Part shown: one piece after another, positions 44,883 through 53,130 of the stretch | How positions within the stretch are numbered: position 1 is the first letter of the stretch | Layout: every line of letters starts with the position of its first letter | DNA from: Methylobacterium sp. J-078 | GTDB taxonomy: Bacteria; Pseudomonadota; Alphaproteobacteria; Rhizobiales; Beijerinckiaceae | NCBI RefSeq assembly: GCF_022829285.1 | Contig: NZ_JAKSYI010000040.1 | Coordinates: 1-64,000, forward strand | Reading direction: 5' to 3' | DNA length: 64,000 nt | Notes under the pieces: model-generated | What the model was told of the DNA's origin: nothing | Seen by the model: the letters and a program-made list of their open reading frames with translations, nothing else | The model's database searches: none | Translations under genes and position numbers: made by a program

Positions 44883-45680
44883 ATGATCGGCAGTGGGTAT
44901 CGGGCACCGTGGTTCGCGGCGGCCCTCGCGGCGCTCGCCTGCATGGCGGGCCGCGCGGATGCGGCGCAATGCGGCAACACCGCCGCCGGCTTCGAGTCCT
45001 GGAAGCGCGAATTCTCCGACGAGGCCCGGGGCCGGGCGAGTGCCGCGAGCCTCGCGGCGCTGATGGGAACCTCCTATTCGACGGCCACCATCTCGGCCGA
45101 TCGCGGACAGAAGAGCTTCAAGCTCTCCCTGGACCAGTTCCTGGCCAAGCGCGGCGGCAACACCATCGTGTCGCGCGGCCGGGCCCTGAAGGCCCAGAAC
45201 GCGGCCCTGTTCGACCAGATCGAGCAACGCTACGGCGTGCCGCCCGGCCCGCTCCTGGCGATCTGGGGCATGGAGACGGGCTTCGGCGCGGTAAAGGGCA
45301 ACGTGAACACCCTCTCGGCGGTGGCGACGCTGGCCTACGATTGCCGACGCTCGGCCTACTTCACCGACCAGCTCTACGCCGCACTCACCCTGGTCGATCG
45401 CGGCGTCCTGAACACGAGCACCCGGGGCGCGGCCCACGGCGAGGTCGGACACACGCAGTTCCTGCCCAAGAACGTCCTGACCTACGGCGTCGGCGGCAGC
45501 CTGGACAATTCGAGCAACGCCCTGAATTCCACGGCGAACTTCCTCAAGGGCCATGGCTGGCGCGCGGGCGCCGGCTACCAGCCGGGCGAACCGAACTTCG
45601 CCGCGATCCAGGGCTGGAACGCCGCCTCGGTCTACCAGCGCGCGATCGCGCTCCTCGGCCAGCGCATCGACGGACAGTAA
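44883..45680 (+). CDS. Small MltB-type lytic transglycosylase
   Basis: 265 residues from the ATG at 44883, chosen for the GAGGGAG site 8 bases before it. A signal peptide ends near residue 27 (GRADAAQCG). The SLT_2 domain has its catalytic glutamate in IWGMETGFGAVKGN and the structural EVGHTQFLPKNVLTYG, then STANFLKGHGWRAGAGYQ. It is shorter than the protein at 42613 because it lacks the C-terminal peptidoglycan-binding domain. It acts in the periplasm on murein. A strong hairpin follows at 45692-45717. Confidence 0.9.
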   Translation: MIGSGYRAPWFAAALAALACMAGRADAAQCGNTAAGFESWKREFSDEARGRASAASLAALMGTSYSTATISADRGQKSFKLSLDQFLAKRGGNTIVSRGRALKAQNAALFDQIEQRYGVPPGPLLAIWGMETGFGAVKGNVNTLSAVATLAYDCRRSAYFTDQLYAALTLVDRGVLNTSTRGAAHGEVGHTQFLPKNVLTYGVGGSLDNSSNALNSTANFLKGHGWRAGAGYQPGEPNFAAIQGWNAASVYQRAIALLGQRIDGQ

Positions 45681-45691
45681 AGAGAAGGAAT

Positions 45692-45717
45692 CGGGGGCAC
45701 CCGCTCGGGTGCCCCCG
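45692..45717. terminator. Bidirectional hairpin terminator
   Basis: CGGGGGCACCCG (45692-45703) pairs with CGGGTGCCCCCG (45706-45717); in practice a 9-10 bp stem with a 6-base loop. It sits between two convergent genes ending at 45680 and 45727. The minus-strand side is followed by pyrimidine-rich sequence. Confidence 0.7.
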
Positions 45718-45726
45718 GCGGAGCGA

Positions 45727-46134
45727 TTACGGACCGACGGCGGCGACATCGTCGGTGCAGAGCATGAGCTCGGTGGCCTTGGCCACGAGGCCGGCCATGA
45801 TCCGCTCGTCCTCCGGGGTGCGCGGGCTGGCCGCCAGGCGCGCGGCATCCTGCTTGAGGGTCCGGTTGCAGCCGCAGCTCGGCAGTCCGCCATCCGGCGT
45901 GCAGGCATCGTGCTTGCGGCAGGCGGCGTCGAGGGCGTCGACGGGCGTCACGTCCATGCCGTCGTTGCCGGGCCCACAATAATGCCCGTGCACGAGCAGG
46001 GCAGGGCGCGGGGTCTGGTTCTGCGATGTCGTCAGTTCGGTCGCCGGGGGCTGGCCCGGCAGGGGCTGGGCGAGGGCGAGCGAGGCATGAAGGGTCAGGG
46101 CTCCGAGGAGCAGGGCGCGTGTGAGCAGCCGCAT
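45727..46134 (-). CDS. Secreted phospholipase A2-like protein
   Basis: 135 residues with a signal peptide (to about residue 22). The mature part has the two marks of secreted PLA2: a calcium-loop-like HYCGPGND (51-58) and the catalytic pair in DAACRKHDACT (residues 69-79, His75-Asp76), with cysteines placed for disulfides (C53, C72, C78, C87, C89). Bacterial and parvoviral PLA2 proteins share exactly this Y-C-G-P-G / C-x2-H-D-x-C arrangement. It should release fatty acid from the sn-2 position in the periplasm or outside. The neighbour across the terminator is a murein hydrolase. Activity is not proven. Confidence 0.65.
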   Translation of the reverse strand: MRLLTRALLLGALTLHASLALAQPLPGQPPATELTTSQNQTPRPALLVHGHYCGPGNDGMDVTPVDALDAACRKHDACTPDGGLPSCGCNRTLKQDAARLAASPRTPEDERIMAGLVAKATELMLCTDDVAAVGP

Positions 46135-46448
46135 CGGATGTCTCCGGCAGGTCGGGGATGAGCGGGATCGGGAGTTAGGGCCGGACGGCCCGAGATTCGC
46201 GGGATCGGCACGGGCGACGGCGCGCCGCTGCCCGGACGCCGCAGCCTCAGCTCACGGCGGTCCGGCCGAGCCGGTCAGGCGCGCGCAATTCATCATCGTG
46301 GTGTCCTGCACGAAGGCGAGGCGGAACACGGTCTTGCCGTGCCGCCGTCCGGTTGAGCCCCTCGAACCAGACAATGCTATCGAAACCGTCGCGTTCCCTA
46401 AAAATGGCGCCCCCCGGCATCACGAACCCGCGTCGCGAGCCTCGTGAA
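46135..46448. other. Intergenic region, no supported gene
   Basis: 314 bases. On the minus strand 46258-46360 reads for a while like coding sequence (TVFRLAFVQDTTMMNCARL before a stop) but has no start and would need a frameshift to extend, so it may be a gene remnant. Confidence 0.3.
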
Positions 46449-46883
46449 TCAAGCTGCGCGGTCGAGATCCGCTGGGAGAGTGAGGCCCGTGCGCGGGGCA
46501 GCGGCGAGAATCTCCGCGATCAGGGCGACGAGCTGGTGCCCGTGATAGGGCGTCCGCAGGCAGAGCGCGCCCGTCACCATCGAGCCGGACTCGAGCCGGC
46601 GGGGGGAGCGCGCGGTGTAGACCACGCCCACCGTGGGATCGAGGCAGCGGGCAACGTCCGCCAGCGAGAGGCCATCCACCGTGTCGCGGACATCGGCATC
46701 GGTCACCAGCACGTCGACCCGGCGCCGGCCGGGCGGGGCGAGGAGGAGGGCTTCGACCTCCCCGGCGGTGCGTGCCCCGATGACGTCGTAGCCCGACATT
46801 TCCAGGCAGCTCGTGGTGATGCAGCGGGTCAGCTCGTCTCCGGCGAGGAGAACCACGAGTGGTTGGCGGGACACGGCCTGCAT
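46449..46883 (-). CDS. Receiver-domain (CheY-like) single-domain protein
   Basis: 144 residues from the ATG at 46883 (AGGA 8 bases before it); a TTG 45 bases earlier is possible. A response-regulator receiver fold can be followed: VVLLAGDELTRCITTSCLEMSGY, phosphoacceptor region VDVLVTDADVRD, then VGVVYTARSP, and the last strand with ALCLRTPYHGHQLVALI. The acidic pair near the N-terminus is weak (GDE) and the usual lysine in the last strand is missing (LRTPYHG), so phosphorylation may be atypical. There is no output domain or partner kinase near. Confidence 0.6.
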   Translation of the reverse strand: MQAVSRQPLVVLLAGDELTRCITTSCLEMSGYDVIGARTAGEVEALLLAPPGRRRVDVLVTDADVRDTVDGLSLADVARCLDPTVGVVYTARSPRRLESGSMVTGALCLRTPYHGHQLVALIAEILAAAPRTGLTLPADLDRAA

Positions 46884-47534
46884 GGCGATTTTCCTGGCTG
46901 AACCGATGTCGAGCGCTTCGGCTTTCAAGTGGACGATGATCCGATCGTAGGAATCGGCGGGTTAACGCGTCCTTAAACAACCGGTTTCGTCAGGCAATAT
47001 CTTTTCCGGCGCCAAGCTTCCAGGATCGACGATTTGGGGCAGATGCCCACCTTATCAGCATCGCCCTGCCTAGAAAGAATGCCGACCCAGCAATGACTGC
47101 ATCTTGATTGGATTTCGTCGGAACTGGTGTGCAGGTGCCAGGTATCCGGTGTGCCAAGCATGGAGAGTGCCAAGCACGGAGGACAAGGCGCCTGGGCAGG
47201 CGGGCGGACCCGGAGGCCGCCCGATTCCGAGCCGCGCGGCAGGCGTCGTTGCGTGTTCCGGCGCCCCAGGCGAGGCCCGCAGGCGGATCGTTCGGCCGTC
47301 GCGACGAACGGGAGAACAGGCTTTCCCATTCCAGCCGAAAAAAGCCGTTCGGTTCCTTTGACGCCGCCCTCCGTGCAGTCGATGCTGTCAATCGAACGGC
47401 TCAGCAGAGCACAGGCACAGTTCTTCGGCAGTCATCATGCCTTCGTGTTCTTGCTGAGTTTTGTATTCAATTTTTTAACTCAGGATCTATGCGCGCCGAT
47501 CCTTGGCGCCGGATCCGCATGCGCGGGTGTCATC
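46884..47534. other. Long intergenic region upstream of sfnG
   Basis: 651 bases. It contains three 10-base direct repeats (47135, 47151, 47166) and an AT-rich inverted repeat CTGAGTT...AACTCAG (47454-47483) about 50 bases before the sfnG start. The open frames across it look non-coding. A plausible control region for the sulfone genes. Confidence 0.45.
47135..47175. repeat. Three direct repeats GTGCCA(A/G)G(C/T)A
   Basis: Copies begin at 47135 (GTGCCAGGTA), 47151 and 47166 (both GTGCCAAGCA), spaced 16 and 15 bases apart. Placed 360-400 bases before sfnG; could be activator sites. No sigma-54 promoter was convincing next to them. Confidence 0.4.
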
Positions 47535-48650
47535 ATGAGCGTCCAACCGTCGAACCGCCACAGCGACGAGCCGATCCGCTTCGCCTACTGGGTGCCCAAC
47601 GTCTCGGGCGGCCTCGTCATCAGCAAGATTCCCCAGCGCACGAGCTGGGACGCGCCCTACAACCGGCGCCTCGCGCAGATCGCGGAAGCGGCCGGGTTCG
47701 ACTACGCCCTGACGCAGATCCGCTTCACCGCCGGCTACGGGGCCGAGTACCAGCACGAATCCGTCGCCTTCAGCCACGCGCTGCTGGCCGCCACCTCGAA
47801 GCTGAAGGTCATCGCCGCCCTCCTGCCCGGCCCCTGGAACCCGACGCTCGCCGCCAAGCAGATCGCCACGATCAGCCAGCTCACCGAGGGGCGCATCGCC
47901 ATCAACGTGGTCTCGGGCTGGTTCTCGGGCGAGTTCCGGGCGATCGGCGAGCCGTGGCTCGATCACGATGAGCGCTACCGCCGCTCGGAGGAGTTCATCC
48001 GCGCACTACGGGGCATCTGGACCCAGGACAACTTCACCTTCCGGGGCGATTTCTACCGCTACAGCGACTACACCCTCAAACCCAAGCCCGCAGATCCGCA
48101 GCCCGAGATCTTCCAGGGGGGATCGTCCCGCGCGGCGCGCGACATGGCGGCCCGGGTCTCGGACTGGTACTTCACCAACGGCAACACGCCCGAGGGCATC
48201 CGGGCCCAGGTCGACGACATCCAGGCCAAGGCGCGGGCCAACGGCCACGCGGTCAAGGTCGGGGTCAACGCCTTCGTGATCGCCCGCGACACGGAAGCCG
48301 AGGCCCGCGCGGTCCTCCAGGAAATCATCGACAACGCCGATCCGGACGCCGTGAAGGCCTTCGGGCACGAAGTGAAGAACGCCGGCCGGGCCTCGCCGGA
48401 GGGCGAGGGCAACTGGGCCAAGTCCAGCTTCGAGGACCTCGTCCAGTACAACGACGGCTTCAAGACCAACCTGATCGGCACACCGGACCAGATCGCCGAG
48501 CGCATCGTGGCGCTGAAGGACGTCGGGGTCGACCTGGCCCTCCTCGCCTTCCTGCACTTCCAGGAGGAGGTCGCGTATTTCGGCGCGCACGTCATCCCGC
48601 GGGTCCGCGCCCTGGAGGCGGCCCGCGCCGAGCGGGCGCAGGCGGCCTGA
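47535..48650 (+). CDS. sfnG: FMNH2-dependent dimethylsulfone monooxygenase
   Basis: 371 residues from the ATG at 47535. A luciferase-like flavin monooxygenase: the start IRFAYWVPNVSGGLVISKIP is typical of SfnG, with the flavin-site TEGRIAINVVSGWFSGEF, FQGGSSRAARDMAARVSDWYF, and LIGTPDQIAERIVALKDVGVD near the end. It turns dimethylsulfone into methanesulfinate, letting the cell use sulfones as sulfur source under sulfate limitation. The next gene, 41 bases on, is sfnB, the usual partner. The ORF is open upstream to 47127 but that part is not coding by appearance. Confidence 0.9.
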   Translation: MSVQPSNRHSDEPIRFAYWVPNVSGGLVISKIPQRTSWDAPYNRRLAQIAEAAGFDYALTQIRFTAGYGAEYQHESVAFSHALLAATSKLKVIAALLPGPWNPTLAAKQIATISQLTEGRIAINVVSGWFSGEFRAIGEPWLDHDERYRRSEEFIRALRGIWTQDNFTFRGDFYRYSDYTLKPKPADPQPEIFQGGSSRAARDMAARVSDWYFTNGNTPEGIRAQVDDIQAKARANGHAVKVGVNAFVIARDTEAEARAVLQEIIDNADPDAVKAFGHEVKNAGRASPEGEGNWAKSSFEDLVQYNDGFKTNLIGTPDQIAERIVALKDVGVDLALLAFLHFQEEVAYFGAHVIPRVRALEAARAERAQAA

Positions 48651-48691
48651 GCCGAGCCCCCCGCCCCCGCCCCCCGATCCGGAGACACCGC

Positions 48692-49951
48692 ATGACCATC
48701 GCCGTCAGCCCGAACCCGCGCGAGACCTACCGCTGGCCCGCCGGGGCGCCCGGCCCCGAGCGCCCGGCCGAGCCGGCCCACGTCATCCGCGACGCCGCCG
48801 AAGCCCTGCGGGTCGCCCACGCCCTGGCGGAGACGTTCCGGGCCGGCGCCTCCGAGCGCGACCGCAGCGGGCGCCGACCCCTGGCCGAGCTCGACGCGTT
48901 CTCCCAGAGCGGCCTGTGGTCGATCAACGTGCCACGGGCCCATGGCGGACCGGGACTGTCCTACCGGACCCTGGCCCAGGTCATCGCCATCGTGTCGGCG
49001 GCCGATCCGTCCATCGGACAGATCGCCCAGAACCACCTCGGCATCGTGGCGTCGATCGATACAGTCTCGGACGAAGCCCAGAAGGCCCTGCTGTTCGGGC
49101 TCGTGCTCGCCGGTACCCGGTTCGGCAACGCCTTCTCGGAGATCGGGACGCCCCGCGCCGCCGACTTCCGGACCCGTTTCGAGGAGGACGGCGACCACGT
49201 GGTGGTGCAGGGCACCAAGTTCTACGCCACCGGCGCGCTCCTCGCCCACCTCGTGCCCATCGTCGCCCTCGATGGAGAGGGCCGGGCCTGGTACGCCATC
49301 GCGGAGCGCAACGCGCCGGGCCTGACGGTGATCGACGATTGGTCGAGCTTCGGCCAGCGCACCACCGCGAGCGGCACCGTGCAGATCGACGGCGTGCGAG
49401 TGCCGAAGTCCCATCTGGTGCCGGCCTGGAAGGGCTACGCGCGCCCCAGCGCCGACGGGGCGATCTTCCAGATCATCCAGGCCGCGGTGGATGCGGGCAT
49501 CGCCCGGGCGGCGCTGGCCGAGACCATCGACTTCGTGCGTACCCGGTCCCGCCCCTGGATCGACAGCGGGCTGGAGCGCGCCTCCGACGACCCCCACACC
49601 ATCCGCATCGTCGGCGACCTCACGATCCGCCTGCACGCGGCCGAAGCCCTGCTCGACCGGGCCGGCCTCGCCCTCGACGCCGCCGTGGCGGACCCCGACG
49701 CCGACACGGTGGCGGCCGCGCAGCTGGCGGTGGCGGAAGCCAAGGTGCTCACCACCGAGGTGGCGCTCGGCACCACCAACACCCTGTTCGAGCTCGCCGG
49801 CACCCGCGCGACGCTCGCAGAGCACAACCTCGACCGCCACTGGCGCAACGCCCGCACTCACACGCTCCACGATCCCGTACGCTGGAAATACGCGATCATC
49901 GGCAACCACGCCCTCAACGGCGTGAACCCGCCCTTCCACGCCTGGAGTTGA
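48692..49951 (+). CDS. sfnB: SfnB-family sulfur acquisition oxidoreductase
   Basis: 419 residues of the acyl-CoA-dehydrogenase fold (flavin-dependent monooxygenase branch, with DszC and SfnB). Marks: GLWSINVPRAHGGPGLSYRTLAQ, SIGQIAQNHLGIV, GTKFYATGALLAH, IDDWSSFGQRTTASGTVQIDGV, and the C-terminal LDRHWRNARTHTLHDPVRWKY. That last motif is shared by the monooxygenase branch and argues against a true acyl-CoA dehydrogenase. It is transcribed with sfnG and likely oxidises an organosulfur compound (sulfone or sulfinate). A reductase for flavin is not nearby. Confidence 0.88.
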   Translation: MTIAVSPNPRETYRWPAGAPGPERPAEPAHVIRDAAEALRVAHALAETFRAGASERDRSGRRPLAELDAFSQSGLWSINVPRAHGGPGLSYRTLAQVIAIVSAADPSIGQIAQNHLGIVASIDTVSDEAQKALLFGLVLAGTRFGNAFSEIGTPRAADFRTRFEEDGDHVVVQGTKFYATGALLAHLVPIVALDGEGRAWYAIAERNAPGLTVIDDWSSFGQRTTASGTVQIDGVRVPKSHLVPAWKGYARPSADGAIFQIIQAAVDAGIARAALAETIDFVRTRSRPWIDSGLERASDDPHTIRIVGDLTIRLHAAEALLDRAGLALDAAVADPDADTVAAAQLAVAEAKVLTTEVALGTTNTLFELAGTRATLAEHNLDRHWRNARTHTLHDPVRWKYAIIGNHALNGVNPPFHAWS

Positions 49952-50153
49952 CGGAGAGGATCGTGCGGGGGGCGAGGGCGCCCCCCGTTCGGCGTCCGGG
50001 TTTGGCCCGGCACAAACTGCCGCGACCCGGCAAGCCATGTATCCCCGCGACCGGTCGAGAATCCCTCAAGCGCCTCATCCATAAGGATAAAATTCGCACC
50101 CTCGCATGGCGTCCTTCTTGCTCGGAGGAGGCAGAATCACGCGAGCGACCCCG

Positions 50154-50462
50154 ATGACCATTTCCAGCGCCAGCCTGTTCGGCAACGGGCCTGTCACCCG
50201 GCCGGCGGGCATCGCCACGGCGAAGGCCTCCGGCGGCCAGGCCTCGGTCAATACCCAGGGCGACTTCCTCAAATACGCGAAGATGTCTCCGATGGATCGG
50301 ATGCGCGCGGGCATCCTGAAGAGCATGGACCTCACGGAGGAGCAGCTCGGCGCCCTGCCGCAGGACGCACGTCAGAAGATCGAGGACCAGATCAAGGACA
50401 GCATCAGGAAGATGGTCTCCAACGAGGGTCCGAAGGGGCAGCTCATCGACATCTCGGCGTGA
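50154..50462 (+). CDS. Small conserved-looking protein of unknown function
   Basis: 102 residues from the ATG at 50154; an ATG at 50106 would add 16 residues and cannot be excluded, and neither has a strong ribosome binding site. The C-terminal two thirds is amphipathic helix: MSPMDRMRAGILKSMDLTEE, LPQDARQKIEDQIKDSIRKM. The N-terminus is serine/glycine-rich. No family was recognised. It is probably soluble. Confidence 0.55.
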   Translation: MTISSASLFGNGPVTRPAGIATAKASGGQASVNTQGDFLKYAKMSPMDRMRAGILKSMDLTEEQLGALPQDARQKIEDQIKDSIRKMVSNEGPKGQLIDISA

Positions 50463-50666
50463 GGCCGCCCCTGCGTCGTCCTTGTTCGAACCATCTCGCC
50501 ATACCCGGGTTCGACGGCCTCCATCCCGGTCGAGGATGCGGGCCGCGATCGAAACGGACGTCCGACCCTTCGATGGTCCGTTAACCCGCCGCTGAAACAG
50601 TACCGGCTCCGGCCACACGCTGTCGTCTGGGCCCGGAGCGGATGACACGGCCGGGCGGACGGATCA

Positions 50667-52511
50667 GTGAGAGCAACCTACCGGCTTCCAGCGCCGTCCT
50701 GCGCCGAACCGTCGTCCTCCGCCGACCGCTCGGCCTTCGACAATCCCGCGATCCTGTGGCTGCTCGTGGTGTTGGGCCTCTACACCCTCTATCCCCTCGC
50801 CGACTTTCGCGCGGTGGTCGAGCGCCTGCGCCTGCCTGATTCCGACGACGCGATGCGTCTCGTTCAGGTGCGCGACCTCCTGGCGGGGCAGGGCTGGTTC
50901 GACATGGTCCAGCACCGGCTGATGCCGCCGGACGGTGCCGGCATGCACTGGTCCCGCCTCGTCGATGCGCCCCTGGCCGGTCTGATCGGCCTCGCCACGC
51001 CCTGGCTCGGCCGGCCCCTGGCGGAGGGGCTCGTGGTGGCTCTCTGGCCGCCGGCCCTCTTCGCCGCCTACCTCCTCATCGTCTACCGCGCCGTCCGTTC
51101 CCGCTTCGGCGTTCGCCCGGCCCTGCTGTCCCTGTTCGCCGCCACCCAGGTCGCGGGGCTCGGGACGCTCTTCGCCTTCGGGCGGATCGACCACCACAAC
51201 GTCCAGGTGCTGCTCGTCCTCCTCCTCGGATGCGCCCTCGCCGATTCCGGGCGCTCCGTCCGCGCAGCCGTCGTCGGCGGTCTCGCCACGGCGGCCTCCC
51301 TGGCGGTCGGCCTCGAAGCGCTGCCCGTGATCGTGATCGGCGGTCTCTTCGTGTTGGGCGACTGGATCGTGGCGGGACGAACGGGTCTTCCGGTGTTTCG
51401 GGCGTTCACCCTCACCTTGGCGGGCGGCAGCCTCGCCCTGTTCCTGATCCAGACCGACCCGGCCCTGTGGGCGACGACGCAGTGCGACGCGCTCTCACCG
51501 CCGTGGCTCTGGCTGGCCGTGGGGTCCGCCGCCGTCGCATCGGGCGCCACCGTCCTTGCCGCACGGCTCGGCACGCCGCTTCGCCGCGCCGGTTTCGCGG
51601 CCGCGTGCGGTGTCGTCGTGGTGGCTGTCTTCGTGTCCCTCGCCCCGCACTGCCTGTCGGGTCCCTTCCAGGGCCTGCCGGCTTTCGTCCGGACGGAATG
51701 GCTCGACCGCGTTCGGGAAATGCAATCCGCCCGCAGCCTCCTATCGGCGCTTCCGGACGTCGCGCTCGCCTGCTACGGGCCGCTGCTGCTGGCCGGGCTG
51801 GTGGCGGCGCACGCCGCCCTGCGCGGTCGCCCGGAGATCCGGCGCGCTGCGGCCCTGACCGCCGCGTTCCTGCTCTCCGGGTTCGTCCTGGCCCAGTTCC
51901 AGTTCCGCAGCCTCTACATGGCCGCGGCCTTCATTCCCCTGGTCGCCGGCCCCGTCTTCAGCCACACGGTCACGCTGCTGCGCGGTCCCGCTCCCGCATG
52001 GCGACGGATCGCGACGTCGAGCCTGGCCTGTCTGCTGATCGCCCAGGTTTGGGTGATGCTGCACGCGCCCTTCAGCGGCAGCGCCCCGGAGAGTGCGGCC
52101 CCGGCGCCGGCCGGACCGGACTGCGGCACGGCCCAGTCCCTGGCGGCCCTCGACATGCTTCCGTCCGGCCTCATCCTGGCCGACCAGGATCTGGGCCCGT
52201 CGATCCTGCTTCGAAGCCATCACGGCGTCGTGGCGGCCCCGTATCACCGGGCGATCACGGGGCTGATCGCCGCGGTCGAAGGTCTCTCCGGTGACGAGGC
52301 GGCCCTGAAGCGGGCGCTCGCCACCTCCGGGGCCACCTACCTCGTCGTCTGCACCCATTCCGTGACGAGCGCGGACCGCGCGATGGCTCCGTTCGCCCGC
52401 CGGCTGGCCGAGGGTACGGCGACGGCCCCGTGGCTCGAACGCCTGCCGCTCGCCGGGACGCCGCTGGCCGCCTGGCGCGTCCGGCTTGCCGGGCAGGGAT
52501 CGGGCGCGTGA
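50667..52511 (+). CDS. GT-C-type polytopic membrane protein
   Basis: 614 residues from a GTG, with about ten to twelve membrane helices and a soluble C-terminal domain (about 490-614). The first loop has DSDDAMRLVQVRDLLAGQGWF, and further on GMHWSRLVDAPLA and FGRIDHHNVQVLLVL. The acidic pair in the first extracytoplasmic loop recalls GT-C glycosyltransferases such as STT3/AglB and relatives that use a lipid-linked sugar. Donor and acceptor are unknown. It lies alone, with no other polysaccharide gene beside it. Confidence 0.65.
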   Translation: MRATYRLPAPSCAEPSSSADRSAFDNPAILWLLVVLGLYTLYPLADFRAVVERLRLPDSDDAMRLVQVRDLLAGQGWFDMVQHRLMPPDGAGMHWSRLVDAPLAGLIGLATPWLGRPLAEGLVVALWPPALFAAYLLIVYRAVRSRFGVRPALLSLFAATQVAGLGTLFAFGRIDHHNVQVLLVLLLGCALADSGRSVRAAVVGGLATAASLAVGLEALPVIVIGGLFVLGDWIVAGRTGLPVFRAFTLTLAGGSLALFLIQTDPALWATTQCDALSPPWLWLAVGSAAVASGATVLAARLGTPLRRAGFAAACGVVVVAVFVSLAPHCLSGPFQGLPAFVRTEWLDRVREMQSARSLLSALPDVALACYGPLLLAGLVAAHAALRGRPEIRRAAALTAAFLLSGFVLAQFQFRSLYMAAAFIPLVAGPVFSHTVTLLRGPAPAWRRIATSSLACLLIAQVWVMLHAPFSGSAPESAAPAPAGPDCGTAQSLAALDMLPSGLILADQDLGPSILLRSHHGVVAAPYHRAITGLIAAVEGLSGDEAALKRALATSGATYLVVCTHSVTSADRAMAPFARRLAEGTATAPWLERLPLAGTPLAAWRVRLAGQGSGA

Positions 52512-52833
52512 TGAGTTCCTCCGTGCCCCGGTCGTCATCCGCCCCGCTGAATCGACCGGCCCCGTGCGACGCGCCGAACCGCTCTGATCGGCCGGGCGCA
52601 CGCACGGGATCGCACATGTCGGCGAACGCGGCTTCGATGACGACGGTCTCCTCGGCGACCCGGCCCGCGCGAGGCCGCCCGCAACGGGACAGACCCGCAT
52701 GTGCGGCCGGCACCGCCGTTAAGCCGATCAGCGCATGGCAGCGCTACGCCGTGCGGGACTACTCAGGCCCTGGCAGAAGGCCCATCTCGAGGCGGTCGTC
52801 ATCGCTCGCCTCGCGGAACGCGGCGAAGCAGAC
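52512..52833. other. Intergenic region, no supported gene
   Basis: 322 bases after the GT-C gene. An alternative start at 52735 would extend the next small protein into it. Nothing else was recognised. Confidence 0.35.
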
Positions 52834-53016
52834 ATGAATTCGGGAATCGGAACCGTGGATATCGAGACCGCCAAGATGCTGGTGGGGGCCGTCCTCGTGG
52901 TGGCCATCGGCGCCTTCTCCGTGCTAACCGTGGGCGGGATGGTCCGCGCCATGGTCGCCGATCTGCGTGCCGGACGCGCCGAGTTGCACGGCGAGAGGGT
53001 CTCCGAGCCCCGCTGA
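52834..53016 (+). CDS. Small single-pass membrane protein
   Basis: 60 residues from the ATG at 52834 (an ATG at 52735 would add 33). One membrane helix (MLVGAVLVVAIGAFSVLTVGG) follows a short acidic start, then a basic, charged tail (MVRAMVADLRAGRAELHGERV). No family was recognised. The ribosome binding site is weak, so the gene is tentative. Confidence 0.45.
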   Translation: MNSGIGTVDIETAKMLVGAVLVVAIGAFSVLTVGGMVRAMVADLRAGRAELHGERVSEPR

Positions 53017-53130
53017 CGGGTGGTCGCGGCCCCGATCGGAGACGGGCCGGCACGATTCAGCGCAGGGATAAGCCGGGTTTGGTACGAAATCCGCCCTGGC
53101 CGTCGCGCATCCGTGATCCATCTTCTGACG

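Noticed and set aside
46258..46360. Minus-strand coding-like fragment (VFRLAFVQDTTMMNC)
   Set aside because: No start codon or ribosome binding site and a frameshift would be needed; noted only as a possible remnant.
47151..47175. Sigma-54 promoter before sfnG
   Set aside because: TGGAGAGTGCCAAGCA has the GG/GC spacing but poor match elsewhere, so it is not called.
47127..47534. In-frame extension of sfnG
   Set aside because: No family resemblance before MSVQPSNRH; other SfnG proteins begin there.
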